Assembly: GCF_000024505.1 (NCBI RefSeq)
Contig: NC_013532.1
Location: forward strand, 744,001-808,000
Length of the DNA stretch: 64,000 nt
DNA from: Anaplasma centrale str. Israel
GTDB taxonomy: Bacteria; Pseudomonadota; Alphaproteobacteria; Rickettsiales; Anaplasmataceae
Reading direction: 5' to 3'
A model generated the notes under the pieces. That model ran no database searches and was not told where the DNA came from. It saw only the letters and a program-made list of their open reading frames with translations. Made by a program: the position numbers and the translations under genes. The first letter of the stretch is position 1, and each line of letters begins with the position of its first letter. Shown here piece by piece: positions 1 through 8,924 of the stretch.

Positions 1-3000
1 ATGCGTATGTTATCATCCCCAATATCGGTGCGCACCAGAACCCACGAAGCCCCATCAGGAATGGCTATGGAGCTAGCTGCCTGCCCTGCACGCAAAGTGT
101 TAGCGGCCACAAGTTTGAACAAATTACCATTGTGCCCAACCACATAGAATGAGTCACCTACGCCAAAAATTTGTGGCGCATCGCTTTCATTTGCCCTATC
201 TCGCATTGCGGCAATACGTTCAGCAATGGCAACATCCTCCCATATCACTGCATCATTGACCGGACGGAGGAAAAATATGACGCGATCTGATGATATATCA
301 TCTACCACATTTCTCGCGGTGCCTCTGTCATTCGCTTCCGCGACAGTGATGGCACTGTCACTAAAAGATCTGGGGCGTATCTGCCTTGGCAAGGGCCTTT
401 GCCCTAGTGAGACATTTGCCATTTCAGGTTGTGCCCTGCTGTCAGAATCAGGTGCACTTAGGTTTTCTTCTCCACTATGACTAAGAGTACTGCGCTCCGC
501 TTCCGCACCATCAAACGGTGTGCTGCTGGCAGGCGTTTGAGAGCCCGCCACTAAAAACTGAGGAGATAACAAATCGCCAAATGCTGGCCGCAATCCCCCC
601 GACATGGCAAGAACGTCAATTTCTCGTGGACGGAATATAGCGTCCCTGATTTCAGTGCTAAATGCAGATGAAATGGGCAGTTCCCCGCGTAGGGTATAAC
701 TATCCTCCAGCCATCTAGCAATATACTTATCTGCACCGACATCATTCCGCCCTAACACGTTGAGGTAGTTCCGTGTCACGTCGCCAAATTCTTGCTTAAG
801 CCAGCTAGCCGCGGCATGAGCAACAACTTCCTCCACGGCATCGCGTGTTAGCGTAGATATGCTATTTTTGATAATGGCAACGCGCCCAGCAACATTTGCA
901 ACCTCATGAGAATTGCGGTACTGTTCAGTAACTGCTTCAAGAAAATTCTCCTTCCCTCCAATAGTTGCGCTCCCCTGCTCCATTGCAGATCTCTGCGCAG
1001 CCTCAGCTACAATTAAAGGTCGCAGTTCCGCGCTGTCTGCGGTGTCGGAACAAAGTTTCTCATGACAGGCAGAAATTTCAGCACCTTCCGTAGCAACACG
1101 GTCTCCTGTAGGTACTCCATCAAAACCAGGAATAATGTGTAATTGGCTGACTACTTCGGCACTGATGCTGTGAAGATAGTTTACATCCCGCATCACACAA
1201 CAGCCCAGCACTGCCGTAGCAACACTTTCAATGAGTCCGGGAATTGCTCGACAGATCCACGGCATTCCTCGCCTGCTGGAAAGTCTAGCTAGAACCTGCT
1301 CCAGTGGGGGCACATTCTTGCGACCACCCTCACTCTGATCTTGTGATTGTTCTGCGCGAATAACCTCCGCCACCTTATGTACGACAAGTGCTATAAGCGC
1401 ACCCCTGAGGTTTGCGTCGGCTAAAAATTGGGCAGTGAGCTCTTCTGTGTACCCGCTTACGCTCCTGGGTACAACTTCACTTTCTTCTCTCAGGAGAGAT
1501 GTGGCACCAGAGAGAGAATAAAGCGTGCATACGAGTTCTTTTGAGGTTCCATCGGACCTTAGAATCTCGGTCTGATCGAGAGAATCCAGTGCAGCCAACG
1601 CATCGTATAAGAACACCACATGTTCCGGAGTCATATGCTCATCTTGCTCTGTGATGGCCTGACACTCCGCTCTATAATCGAGAAGGTCGCGCGCGAATCC
1701 AGCCCCTGCAGGGCTACTCATAAAAGTACGCACGGCTTCTGGTAACAAACCACCTTTTTGCACCTTGGCTGATGCTCTTGCAAGGTTGTAATGTAGTGCA
1801 ACATATCGATGTAGAATCTGCCTTCTGCTTTCCAAGGACTCAGGCACCTGGAAATTTCGGTCAAACATCATTTTCTTAATGACACCTTCCAGTGTTCCAC
1901 AGTGAGCCGCAGAGTAGTGTATGCCGTGCGGAAAGCTGGCCATCTCACGGTTGGCATCTCTGCTGTATATCGGCGCAATAATCTGCTGTCCTTCCGGTAA
2001 ACGTGGCCGCAACAGCATCCATGTATCCCCACGCGTTATAGCATCACTTGGATATTCGGCAGGTACGATTCCTGCGCTCTCACACCTAAAAATTTCGCCA
2101 TTACGGGCAAGTATGTGAAACCTATCATTGCAATAAAAAAGCTGTGGGGAGTTAACCCGTCCGCTATCACGCATTTCCTTAATATGTTCGAGGTCCCTAT
2201 GCATTTGCAACGAAGACCATTCAACCGGGGAAAGACGTATGAGAACACAGTCAGGAATAGTCGAGGCATTCCCTGTGGGTACCATACCCTCCGCACCCGT
2301 GGGCTGATGTGATCTCTCCGGTGAAGCATCGCTACTTGCGGGTGTTGCAGCCCTGCGCGAAGCAGCATCTTCCGTACCTGTAGGCGTTGCAGCTCTGGTG
2401 GGTGTTGCTCCCCCTGAGATGTCGCGTGGTTGCGTAACTTCCTGTGTGGACGGCCGACGTGATCTCTCTGGTGAAGCATCTCTGCTTGTGGATGTCGCGG
2501 CTCTGGTGGGCGTTGCAGCTCTGCCCTCAGTGGGTGTTGCAGCTCTACCTGAGGCGGGTGTTGTACCCTCCGCACCTGTAGGTGTCGCGGCCCTGCGTAA
2601 AGCAGCATCTTCCGTACTTGTAGGTGTTGCAGCTCTGCGCGAAGCAGTAGGTGCCGTACTCTCCGCACCTGTAGGTGTAGCAGCTCTGGTGGGTGTTGCT
2701 CCCCCTGAGATGTTGCGCGGTTGCGTAACTTCCTGTGTGGACGGCCGATGTGATCTCTCCGGTGAAGCATCTCTGCTTGTGGGTGTTGCAGCCCTGGCGG
2801 GTGTTGCAGCTCTACCTGAGGCGGGTGCCATACCCTCCGCACCCGTAGGTGTCGCGGCTCTGGTGGGTGTCGCAGCTCTACCTGAAGCGGGTGTTATACC
2901 CTCCGTACCTGTGGGCGTCGCAGCTCTGGTGGGTGTTGCAGCACTAGCCCTATACGAGGCAACAGCACATATAATGGAATAAATAGCAAATGCTAAGATA

Positions 3001-3236
3001 GAGATGGCAGCCACGGGCACGAGAAAGACGCTCGCAACTGTCTCGAAGTACACGATCGACAGTGTCGTACTTACAACCGCAACAACAAATAGCGCTGTTA
3101 GAGCAACTGCATGCCAAATCTGTGCTTTTGAGGCTCCAGTTCTTGGGTCAGAATCGGTTTCGGAGCCCAGTAACATGTAATCTGCGCTGTAACCCACATA
3201 TTCACCAAACGAGTCTAGGGAAGCTTGATCTGGCAT
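1..3236 (-). CDS. Large repeat-containing membrane-anchored protein, partial at the C-terminus
   Basis: The reading frame is open from an ATG at 3236 to the window edge (1078 codons, no stop), so the C-terminus is missing. Residues 1-45 are polar; two hydrophobic segments follow (about residues 46-65 and 71-92), suggesting an N-terminal membrane anchor. Residues of roughly 97-325 are Pro/Thr/Ala-rich degenerate repeats built on units such as RAATPTGAEG, with a longer block containing SREASPERS and PSTQEVTQPR present twice. The rest looks globular and largely helical, without cysteine motifs or catalytic signatures that I recognise. A segment of about 90 residues just after the repeats recurs at the window edge (positions 1981-2256 and 3-290), so the protein is built from at least two copies of one domain. 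Its upstream region is AT-rich. It lies downstream of two related membrane-protein modules on the same strand. Function unknown; a surface or secreted host-interaction protein is an inference. Confidence 0.8.
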   Translation of the reverse strand, partial: MPDQASLDSFGEYVGYSADYMLLGSETDSDPRTGASKAQIWHAVALTALFVVAVVSTTLSIVYFETVASVFLVPVAAISILAFAIYSIICAVASYRASAATPTRAATPTGTEGITPASGRAATPTRAATPTGAEGMAPASGRAATPARAATPTSRDASPERSHRPSTQEVTQPRNISGGATPTRAATPTGAESTAPTASRRAATPTSTEDAALRRAATPTGAEGTTPASGRAATPTEGRAATPTRAATSTSRDASPERSRRPSTQEVTQPRDISGGATPTRAATPTGTEDAASRRAATPASSDASPERSHQPTGAEGMVPTGNASTIPDCVLIRLSPVEWSSLQMHRDLEHIKEMRDSGRVNSPQLFYCNDRFHILARNGEIFRCESAGIVPAEYPSDAITRGDTWMLLRPRLPEGQQIIAPIYSRDANREMASFPHGIHYSAAHCGTLEGVIKKMMFDRNFQVPESLESRRQILHRYVALHYNLARASAKVQKGGLLPEAVRTFMSSPAGAGFARDLLDYRAECQAITEQDEHMTPEHVVFLYDALAALDSLDQTEILRSDGTSKELVCTLYSLSGATSLLREESEVVPRSVSGYTEELTAQFLADANLRGALIALVVHKVAEVIRAEQSQDQSEGGRKNVPPLEQVLARLSSRRGMPWICRAIPGLIESVATAVLGCCVMRDVNYLHSISAEVVSQLHIIPGFDGVPTGDRVATEGAEISACHEKLCSDTADSAELRPLIVAEAAQRSAMEQGSATIGGKENFLEAVTEQYRNSHEVANVAGRVAIIKNSISTLTRDAVEEVVAHAAASWLKQEFGDVTRNYLNVLGRNDVGADKYIARWLEDSYTLRGELPISSAFSTEIRDAIFRPREIDVLAMSGGLRPAFGDLLSPQFLVAGSQTPASSTPFDGAEAERSTLSHSGEENLSAPDSDSRAQPEMANVSLGQRPLPRQIRPRSFSDSAITVAEANDRGTARNVVDDISSDRVIFFLRPVNDAVIWEDVAIAERIAAMRDRANESDAPQIFGVGDSFYVVGHNGNLFKLVAANTLRAGQAASSIAIPDGASWVLVRTDIGDDNIR
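2290..2955 (-). repeat. Pro/Thr/Ala repeat region inside the large partial gene
   Basis: Degenerate in-frame tandem repeats encode variants of AATPTRAATPTGAEG and PASGRAATP. A longer unit of about 100 bp occurs near 2395-2500 and again near 2690-2790, with only a few mismatches. On both strands the repeats keep other frames open, which produces spurious long open frames here. Confidence 0.8.
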
Positions 3237-4529
3237 ATATTTCACCGACTATAAAAAACAACCATATTTAAAAGCACGTATTCATCACTGGCCCACAGAA
3301 TTAGAGGAGAAATACAGTCTGTTACACTACAAAGCTCGCGTGAAATACGCTACAAACCCGCCCTGTTATGTGAGAAAACTCCTAAACTTTGCGCACCGAC
3401 AATGCGAATGCTATTTAATATAAAAATATTTTTACTATTTATCATGAAATATCCAAAATTGCAAGTATATGCCATCGTTGACGGCTTCAAAATCAGAAGA
3501 AAATTGGGCTTTCTAAGGAAATATCATGCATATTTGTCGTATATATCACTTTTTACAGTAAATTTGTATGACATATGAGGTTTTATGAGAAACGACGCAC
3601 CCACGTGATTTAAGAAAGAGCCAACAAATATAGACCTCCCTACCATGCGTTGCAAATTAGCAACTTCTGTTGCACCACTACCCAGTAATCAAGCATCCGA
3701 CGCGTATCAAAAAGCCTACCCACGCATGCCTTTGGTACATGTGTGCAGAGCAGGAAAAAAGAACATCGCTAAAAACAGAATCACACAACATTCAGGCATT
3801 GCCGACGCCCATTGTGTCCTAGCAACTTCGGTTTTCCGCATAATTTTAGTAATGCTATATATAATATATGACATGTATCATACTGAAAAATACGTCATTT
3901 AAAAATACTTAGATACCTCGCTAATTATCAAGCATGCAGACCCCGCCTGCAAAACTCATTTCCGTGCCAACAACAAGGAAGCCCTGCCTAAAAACTGAAA
4001 AATCACCAATATGCGCCACACGATCTTTGCATCTATAAGTTACGGAGTTACGTATAAGCTATGGGCTAAATGCATTAAATATAGAGGCGTATGAGCAGGT
4101 ACGGCGCCCGCAATTCCAGTCCACCGTAGAATCCAACTTGACAGATAAGACCAAGGTATCTGGGGCTCCTTCCCCACCAGCACTTGACTGTTGGTTACTA
4201 GGCGCAGTCGACACCTTAGCGCCACAGTGCATACAGCATCACGAATCCTTGGTGAGTAGATTGGTTGAATGACTACGGCTGTATTTATATAGATAATGAA
4301 AGCATTAATGCGTATACTCGATGTGAAATGTGAGGCTTACCGCACTAAAAACCGCCAGCATGGTTGCCACCACAAGAAAGGATGTCGCAAGAGAAACCTA
4401 AGTATCAACCCAAACCCTCTCGGACTACCTGCTATGCATTTATCGGGATTTTTGCGCACGTGCAACAACCGCTGTAAATGCCGGCAAGCTCTCATGTACT
4501 CAAATTACTATTGCAGTTAGTTGTTTGCC
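3237..4529. other. AT-rich intergenic region, no gene recognised
   Basis: About 1.3 kb lies between the end of the 220-aa membrane protein gene and the start of the large partial gene, both minus strand. The half nearest the large gene (about 3240-3620 and 3830-3910) is strongly AT-rich and presumably holds its promoter. The open frames are under 90 codons and have no recognisable protein features. I saw no tRNA, hairpin terminator or repeat that explains it. Confidence 0.5.
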
Positions 4530-5192
4530 TTATGCGAAAGACACCTGAGCGTGAATTTTTTGACAATCATCCCTAGATGTGGCTACAGCAGCCCCTTCTG
4601 CATCGATTCTGGATTCTGACACTACAGTGGTAGGGGAAGGCTCACAACCAGGCGAAGAGGGTGTTTTCTGATTATCCTTCACCAACGTGTAAGCCGCGTC
4701 CACTCGCCCATTTTTACGCGCCACAGTATCATCGTCAGACAAGAGAAGCATAACGGCAGGCAAGCTGGCCAGGATGAACACCATGGTCACGACTACAAAG
4801 CATGCGGCATTAATATCGGAGGTGGCATAGAGTATTGCACCAATTGACACCGCAGCGATGAGTGCACACAACACAACAACTCTATACGTTGCACGCGCGG
4901 CACAGGGGCTGGCTTTATCGGGGGGTGCACCACGTTGATCATAAGCTTCATGTGGCATGACACGGCCTAGATCTTTCAGAGCCGCAGTTGGCAAGTAAAT
5001 AAGTGCAAAAGCGAGAAATGCAACAAGCGCGCATCCCATAATATTCACAGCAAGCTTTGCAGAGGAGCCGGCATGTGCAACAACCAAGCCGTAAACCAAT
5101 AAAAAGAAGATCAAACAGGCTGCCAATGGGGCTAGACTCTCGATATCTAGTTTCGAGCTACAACCCCCGACTGCCGTTTTAGAAGGCAACAT
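4530..5192 (-). CDS. Four-helix membrane protein, variable third gene of module 1
   Basis: A 220-aa protein. I chose the ATG at 5192 because GAGGAG stands 5-6 nt upstream and because a longer start at 5252 would overlap the preceding gene. The first eleven residues (MLPSKTAVGGC) are identical to those of the third gene of module 2, after which the sequences diverge. Four hydrophobic helices are visible in two pairs (about residues 19-40, 48-68, 104-125, 130-151), separated by a polar loop and followed by a hydrophilic tail of about 60 residues. The same two-plus-two layout occurs in the neighbouring 251-aa protein. It follows that gene after 23 nt and is probably co-transcribed. I do not recognise a known family; an inner-membrane or inclusion-membrane location is inference. 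Confidence 0.75.
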   Translation of the reverse strand: MLPSKTAVGGCSSKLDIESLAPLAACLIFFLLVYGLVVAHAGSSAKLAVNIMGCALVAFLAFALIYLPTAALKDLGRVMPHEAYDQRGAPPDKASPCAARATYRVVVLCALIAAVSIGAILYATSDINAACFVVVTMVFILASLPAVMLLLSDDDTVARKNGRVDAAYTLVKDNQKTPSSPGCEPSPTTVVSESRIDAEGAAVATSRDDCQKIHAQVSFA

Positions 5193-5215
5193 TATCTCCT
5201 CTCTACGCGAGATCC

Positions 5216-5971
5216 TTACACAACTCCATGCTGCGGTGAAGATGCAACGCAACTCTTCAAAGTAGCATTGGGATCAACAACAGAAGGATCCAGCCCAACC
5301 GTCACCACAAAGGTGTTAGGTGGAACTGCAGCTTGGTTAGAATCTGTACAGTGTGCTGCACCTGACTGTTGGTCATTAGGTATGGTGTTAAACGTTATGC
5401 GATAGATATCAGCATCACACCCTCTCACCAATGCATGACTACGTGGCTCCAGTGCAACCACAGCAACTGTGAACAACACTAGTGCAGATAATAACAGCGC
5501 TCCACCGTGCCATGACCCTTGCTTTACATCTACACACACGCATGCAACAATTGCACCAATGAGTGCCAGTGCAGACACACATGTCAGTACGTCCATAACC
5601 CTGGAAGTGCAACCAAGCTCTGCTCTATACCTCTCTGCGGAGATGACTCGTACATCACTTCTCGTCACAGCATCTTCCCTATTAGCCGCAATTGCCGCTA
5701 TGGCTGCACCAAGCAACAATAGCAACACAATCGCAAGACAGCCCCAACCTAGTGTGTTACCACCAAATTTTGGTTGCAGACACGCACCACAGACAACCAA
5801 CACTGTGGTAATAAGGGCAGCCATGACTATAATGAATTGCCCAGAACCAAAAAAAGATTCCATCGACCTGTCGCGTATCTCCTCGCAAGTCTTAACCACT
5901 GTTTTCCTGGCAGGATCAAACGCTGGCAATTCCCTCTTCCTAGAATGTCGCGATGGCTTATCCTTGTACAT
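5216..5971 (-). CDS. 251-aa four-helix membrane protein, module 1
   Basis: Four predicted transmembrane helices lie at about residues 45-64, 75-95, 126-147 and 155-174, with a basic N-terminus (MYKDKPSRHSRKRE), a cytoplasmic-type loop of 30 residues and a polar tail of about 75 residues. The whole protein is a clear paralogue of the C-terminal 240 residues of the large gene upstream: both have a DPA-x2-TVV-x-TC motif before helix 1, a WGCLA motif at helix 2, an ACxCVDV motif after helix 3, a WHGxALLLSALVLF helix 4, and NDQQ in the tail. It is identical at DNA level to 9722-10477. The gene sits 280 nt after the large gene and 23 nt before the variable gene. Function unknown; possible membership of the AAAP-like locus is inference. 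Confidence 0.8.
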   Translation of the reverse strand: MYKDKPSRHSRKRELPAFDPARKTVVKTCEEIRDRSMESFFGSGQFIIVMAALITTVLVVCGACLQPKFGGNTLGWGCLAIVLLLLLGAAIAAIAANREDAVTRSDVRVISAERYRAELGCTSRVMDVLTCVSALALIGAIVACVCVDVKQGSWHGGALLLSALVLFTVAVVALEPRSHALVRGCDADIYRITFNTIPNDQQSGAAHCTDSNQAAVPPNTFVVTVGLDPSVVDPNATLKSCVASSPQHGVV

Positions 5972-6209
5972 TACTACACACCTCTTATCTCAACTTATAT
6001 CAACAGATCTGTCATCAATCTCACAACCCTGTAGTAAATAGGTAACGTCACACTGAAATGTGTACCTACACACCACATACGAATCCAGGTATAACAGAGC
6101 AACTTGCATGGCTAGAACAGTGCCGATCCACACAAGACGCTCAGCTCCACCTCAATGGCATAACAACAAACCAGCAAAAAGAAGATTAGAAAGGCCATAA
6201 ATGGTGCTA

Positions 6210-6231
6210 TGCTCCCCTTGCTAGGGGAGCA
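6210..6231 (-). terminator. Stem-loop after the large gene of module 1
   Basis: A perfect 9-bp stem (TGCTCCCCT / AGGGGAGCA) closes a 4-nt loop about 20 nt beyond the stop codon of the 722-aa gene. No T-run follows on the minus strand, so it may be a weak terminator or an mRNA-stabilising hairpin between the two genes. The same element is at 10716-10737. Confidence 0.45.
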
Positions 6232-6251
6232 ATTAAGATTAATAGCTCTCA

Positions 6252-8420
6252 TCACTGAGCAATGTACAATCCAGCATTGAGCGTTGTAGCAAGGTGTGAT
6301 GCCTGCTGCTGCTGCAATGTCGGATTTTCCACCACAGGACCCTTCTCCACCTCGACAGATGAAATCAGAGTATCAGGGGATGCTCCTCCACCAGCAGGCT
6401 GCTGGTCATTAGCAACCAACACCTCAGCCACTTTACACCCAACATCTTGCTCTTCCGCCAATGTGCTGCCACGTACTGCTATCACGATTGAAGCAACTGC
6501 GAATAACACTAGGGCAGATAACAACAACGCAGAGCCGTGCCATGTCTTATGCTGGACATCTACACACATGCATGCAATGACTGCACCAATAAATGCAAGT
6601 ACGGCTACGCACGCTAGTATACGTACACCCTTGGAGACACGCTCGTCTTCCAACATCGTTTGGAATTCTCCCTTAGGTGCTGCAGGTCGCTTCTCCTCAG
6701 CCTTTACCATCGCATGTATAGCCATGCCAAGCAACGGTAGTAACACAACCAATGCTAGACAGCCCCAAATTAGTGCACCAGATGGGCCAGTAAGCGTTGG
6801 CTCCATACATGCACAGATAGCAAATATTGTGGCAAGTAGAGCTGTAACCGCTATAACAAACTGTCCAACCCCAGAAAAGGATGTCATAGACTTGCTGCGT
6901 ATCTTCCTGCAGGTATCAACCACTGTTGCCTTAGCTGGGTCAATAATGGCATGTACTGCCGGTGCAACGCCGCTAAACAGTCCTTCCTTAGCCTTGGGTG
7001 CTTCCTTGGCCACCTTAGCCTGCTGGGGTGCTGCCTTGGCCTGGGGTGTCTCTATCTCAGGTTCTTCTATCCCAAGCTCTTCCATCTCACGTTCTCCTGT
7101 CTCAAGTTCTTCCATCTCACGTTCTCCTATCTTAAGTTCTTCCTCTATCTCAAGCTCTTCTTCGATCTCAGTTTCTTCCTCCATTTCAAGTTCTTCCTCC
7201 ATCTCAAGTTCCTCTATCTCAAGTTCTTCTATATCGGGTTCTTCCTTGGCCTTGGGCGCTTCTATCTCGGGTTCCTTAGCCTTAGGTTCTTCCTCTACCC
7301 TAGCTTTCACCTTAGCTTCCTTAGCCCTAGGTGCTTCTATCTCAGGTTCCTTAGCCTTAGGTGCCGCCTTAGCCTTAGCTGGTACACCAAGAAGCATGAT
7401 ACGGAACTTCTCAACTGCTTCCGTACGTACGCCGTCAAACTCTCCACCAGCCATTGACATGGCCACGCCCAATGTCCCCGCATCAAGCGCAAGTAGTTTA
7501 CCGTACGATAACTTCCACGAACTAACGTGCTTCGAAAGGGTGTCTAAAATACTCCGACTTACAGCAGTGCCGATACTCTTGTACGGAGTGTCACTCAACA
7601 TAAAGTCAACAAGAGCACAAAGATCTTCCCGACTTATGGTCGCACCGCGATCTAACTGCTGCCCGCTTACCAAACCACCGCGGGAAGAATACAAACCCTC
7701 AACTGCCTTGAAAAAGGAGGCAAGGTCCTTATCACCCTTGGTAACTGCATCTGCAAGATGAGACGCAAACCCGTCATTAATCCTCTGATCACTTAACCCT
7801 AATGCACCTTCAAGCGTCCTGAAAATAAGCCTGAGAGAACCGAGTGAAATGCCACTCTCATGAAAATAGCTGCGTGTAAGGTTATCATTTACTATGGATT
7901 CAACAGTACTCGCATTCAGGGGATTGAGTCCAGCAGACTGCGCCGCTGCCTTCTGTGCAGCGTACACACCCACAGCTACACGTTGTGCCCGTTCCCGTTG
8001 CAGCTCTTCAGTCATCCCATCACGCACAGCCATGAAGTCATCGAAAGCGCTGTCTACGCGTCTAACACGCTCCTCATGAGCCTGGCGAGCGGTTTCAGTG
8101 CCTCCCAAAGTGCGAGCAAGCTCGAGACTATCATTGAGCTCAGACAGTATGCGTTGTGCAAACTCATCAGGAATATGTATCTTATTATCCAACTTGCGTT
8201 CACATGCCCTGAATATCCCGTGCAAGGCGTCCGCGGTAAGGTCACCAGTTACGGCTTTGTATACAATATTCTCAACCTTCCTGTCGTTTAGAGCAGAAAC
8301 CCCGGCTCTCTGCGCCAGAGTGCTTTGCGCTTTAAATACCATCAAGGCAGTTAATGCTTGTAATGCTTCCCTCTCCGCACCTAGTTTAGATTGGTCATCA
8401 TCCCCCCCTTGACCTTGCAT
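6252..8420 (-). CDS. Large AAAP-like modular protein, module 1 (722 aa)
   Basis: I start at the ATG at 8420 (MQGQGGDD); an in-frame GTG at 8429 is an alternative. Layout: a helical domain (about residues 20-105), a charged coiled-coil-like linker, a second copy of the helical domain (about 150-240), a third helical segment to about 345, an alternating AKE/EIE acidic repeat tract (about 350-455), and a C-terminal four-helix membrane domain (helices near 521-540, 551-571, 599-619, 629-650) paralogous to the next gene. No enzyme motif is visible. The 875-aa protein of module 2 is its paralogue, with an N-terminal repeat cassette instead of the acidic tract. From memory, A. marginale has an appendage-associated protein and AAAP-like paralogues in a repeat-bearing tandem locus; this resembles it, but I could not compare sequences. 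The upstream 291 bp is identical to that of module 2, so both are probably driven by the same promoter sequence. Confidence 0.82.
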   Translation of the reverse strand: MQGQGGDDDQSKLGAEREALQALTALMVFKAQSTLAQRAGVSALNDRKVENIVYKAVTGDLTADALHGIFRACERKLDNKIHIPDEFAQRILSELNDSLELARTLGGTETARQAHEERVRRVDSAFDDFMAVRDGMTEELQRERAQRVAVGVYAAQKAAAQSAGLNPLNASTVESIVNDNLTRSYFHESGISLGSLRLIFRTLEGALGLSDQRINDGFASHLADAVTKGDKDLASFFKAVEGLYSSRGGLVSGQQLDRGATISREDLCALVDFMLSDTPYKSIGTAVSRSILDTLSKHVSSWKLSYGKLLALDAGTLGVAMSMAGGEFDGVRTEAVEKFRIMLLGVPAKAKAAPKAKEPEIEAPRAKEAKVKARVEEEPKAKEPEIEAPKAKEEPDIEELEIEELEMEEELEMEEETEIEEELEIEEELKIGEREMEELETGEREMEELGIEEPEIETPQAKAAPQQAKVAKEAPKAKEGLFSGVAPAVHAIIDPAKATVVDTCRKIRSKSMTSFSGVGQFVIAVTALLATIFAICACMEPTLTGPSGALIWGCLALVVLLPLLGMAIHAMVKAEEKRPAAPKGEFQTMLEDERVSKGVRILACVAVLAFIGAVIACMCVDVQHKTWHGSALLLSALVLFAVASIVIAVRGSTLAEEQDVGCKVAEVLVANDQQPAGGGASPDTLISSVEVEKGPVVENPTLQQQQASHLATTLNAGLYIAQ
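7030..7370 (-). repeat. Acidic EIE/ELE low-complexity repeat tract
   Basis: Short in-frame repeats encode strings of Glu with Ile/Leu/Met (variants of EELEMEE and EELEIEE), flanked by AKE-PEIEAP units. The tract is present only in the 722-aa protein; in the 875-aa paralogue the flanking sequences are joined directly. On the plus strand the repeat keeps two artificial frames open (Ser-rich, and Phe/Leu-rich). Confidence 0.8.
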
Positions 8421-8699
8421 AACACACACCCACTAAACAAGCCAAATCCCATAAATGGCATGCAGAACTCCTAAGAAGACAAAGTAGATAATCCTGCTAT
8501 TTTGGAGAAATGGCAACCACACAACCTCGAGCACTACAACGCTCGTCGCAGGATTGTAACACATGTGTGCCTATATGTGCAACATATATTACTAAATTTT
8601 AAATAGTATAATAAATGTGGCTATTATCGCCTAAAATGCAATTCCGGTTGCACATTCCCTACAAAAATTTATGTAACTCACCACCATATATTATGGGGG
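8409..8699. repeat. 291-bp perfect duplication upstream of the large gene, copy 1
   Basis: Identical to 13374-13664 (offset 4965). It contains the first codons of the large gene and its presumed promoter and leader. The identity stops at 8700. Together with the 1853-bp block it brackets a diverged middle. Confidence 0.92.
8560..8640 (-). promoter_or_regulatory. AT-rich presumed promoter of the large gene, module 1
   Basis: On the minus strand this AT-rich stretch contains TATACT (one mismatch to the -10 consensus) in a long A/T block, about 170-190 nt upstream of the ATG. No convincing -35 element is visible. The same sequence is preserved exactly upstream of the module 2 gene. The assignment is tentative. 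Confidence 0.3.
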
Positions 8700-8924
8700 A
8701 GGTGTGGCACATTAGCAACACATGCAAGCCACACACTGCCAGTGCAGAGCAGTGCTATTGTGTAGCAATAGCCAAGCCACTGGCTTCACCTGGTTTACAA
8801 CCCCCGCGTGCAGACACGCCGGAATGCCGCAAACGTGGTGTTATGGAAAAAGCCGAGCAAAAGATATATGTCCAAATTTAGGATACGGCGGCAGATAATT
8901 CTTGATTGAGCATGGAGCACCCGA
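8700..8924. other. Junction between the two tandem modules
   Basis: This is unique sequence between the promoter block of module 1 and the 3' end of module 2. I see no gene, hairpin with T-run or repeat in it. Confidence 0.4.

Larger units (their letters stand above)
5159..7011. repeat. 1853-bp perfect duplication, copy 1
   Basis: This segment is identical to 9665-11517 (constant offset 4506). It covers the start of the variable third gene, the whole 251-aa gene, the 280-bp spacer and the last approximately 250 codons of the large gene. The flanks diverge abruptly at both ends. Confidence 0.93.

Noticed and set aside
2036-2842. 268-codon minus-strand frame rich in His, Pro and Arg
   Set aside because: It is a second frame of the Pro/Thr/Ala repeats within the large partial gene on the same strand.
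2398-2982. 194-codon plus-strand frame of Val/Ala repeats
   Set aside because: Antisense of the same repeats; no start signals or protein features.
5469-6041. 190-codon plus-strand frame, also present at 9975-10547
   Set aside because: Identical in both copies only because the DNA is duplicated; it is antisense to the 251-aa membrane protein.
6951-7457. 168-codon Phe/Leu-rich plus-strand frame
   Set aside because: Antisense shadow of the acidic repeat tract; low-complexity translation only.
6262-7761. 499-codon plus-strand open frame opposite the 722-aa gene
   Set aside because: It is Ser/Ala-rich because it is the antisense of Glu/Lys/Ala repeats, has no ribosome-binding site, and is explained by the minus-strand gene with clear domains and a paralogue.
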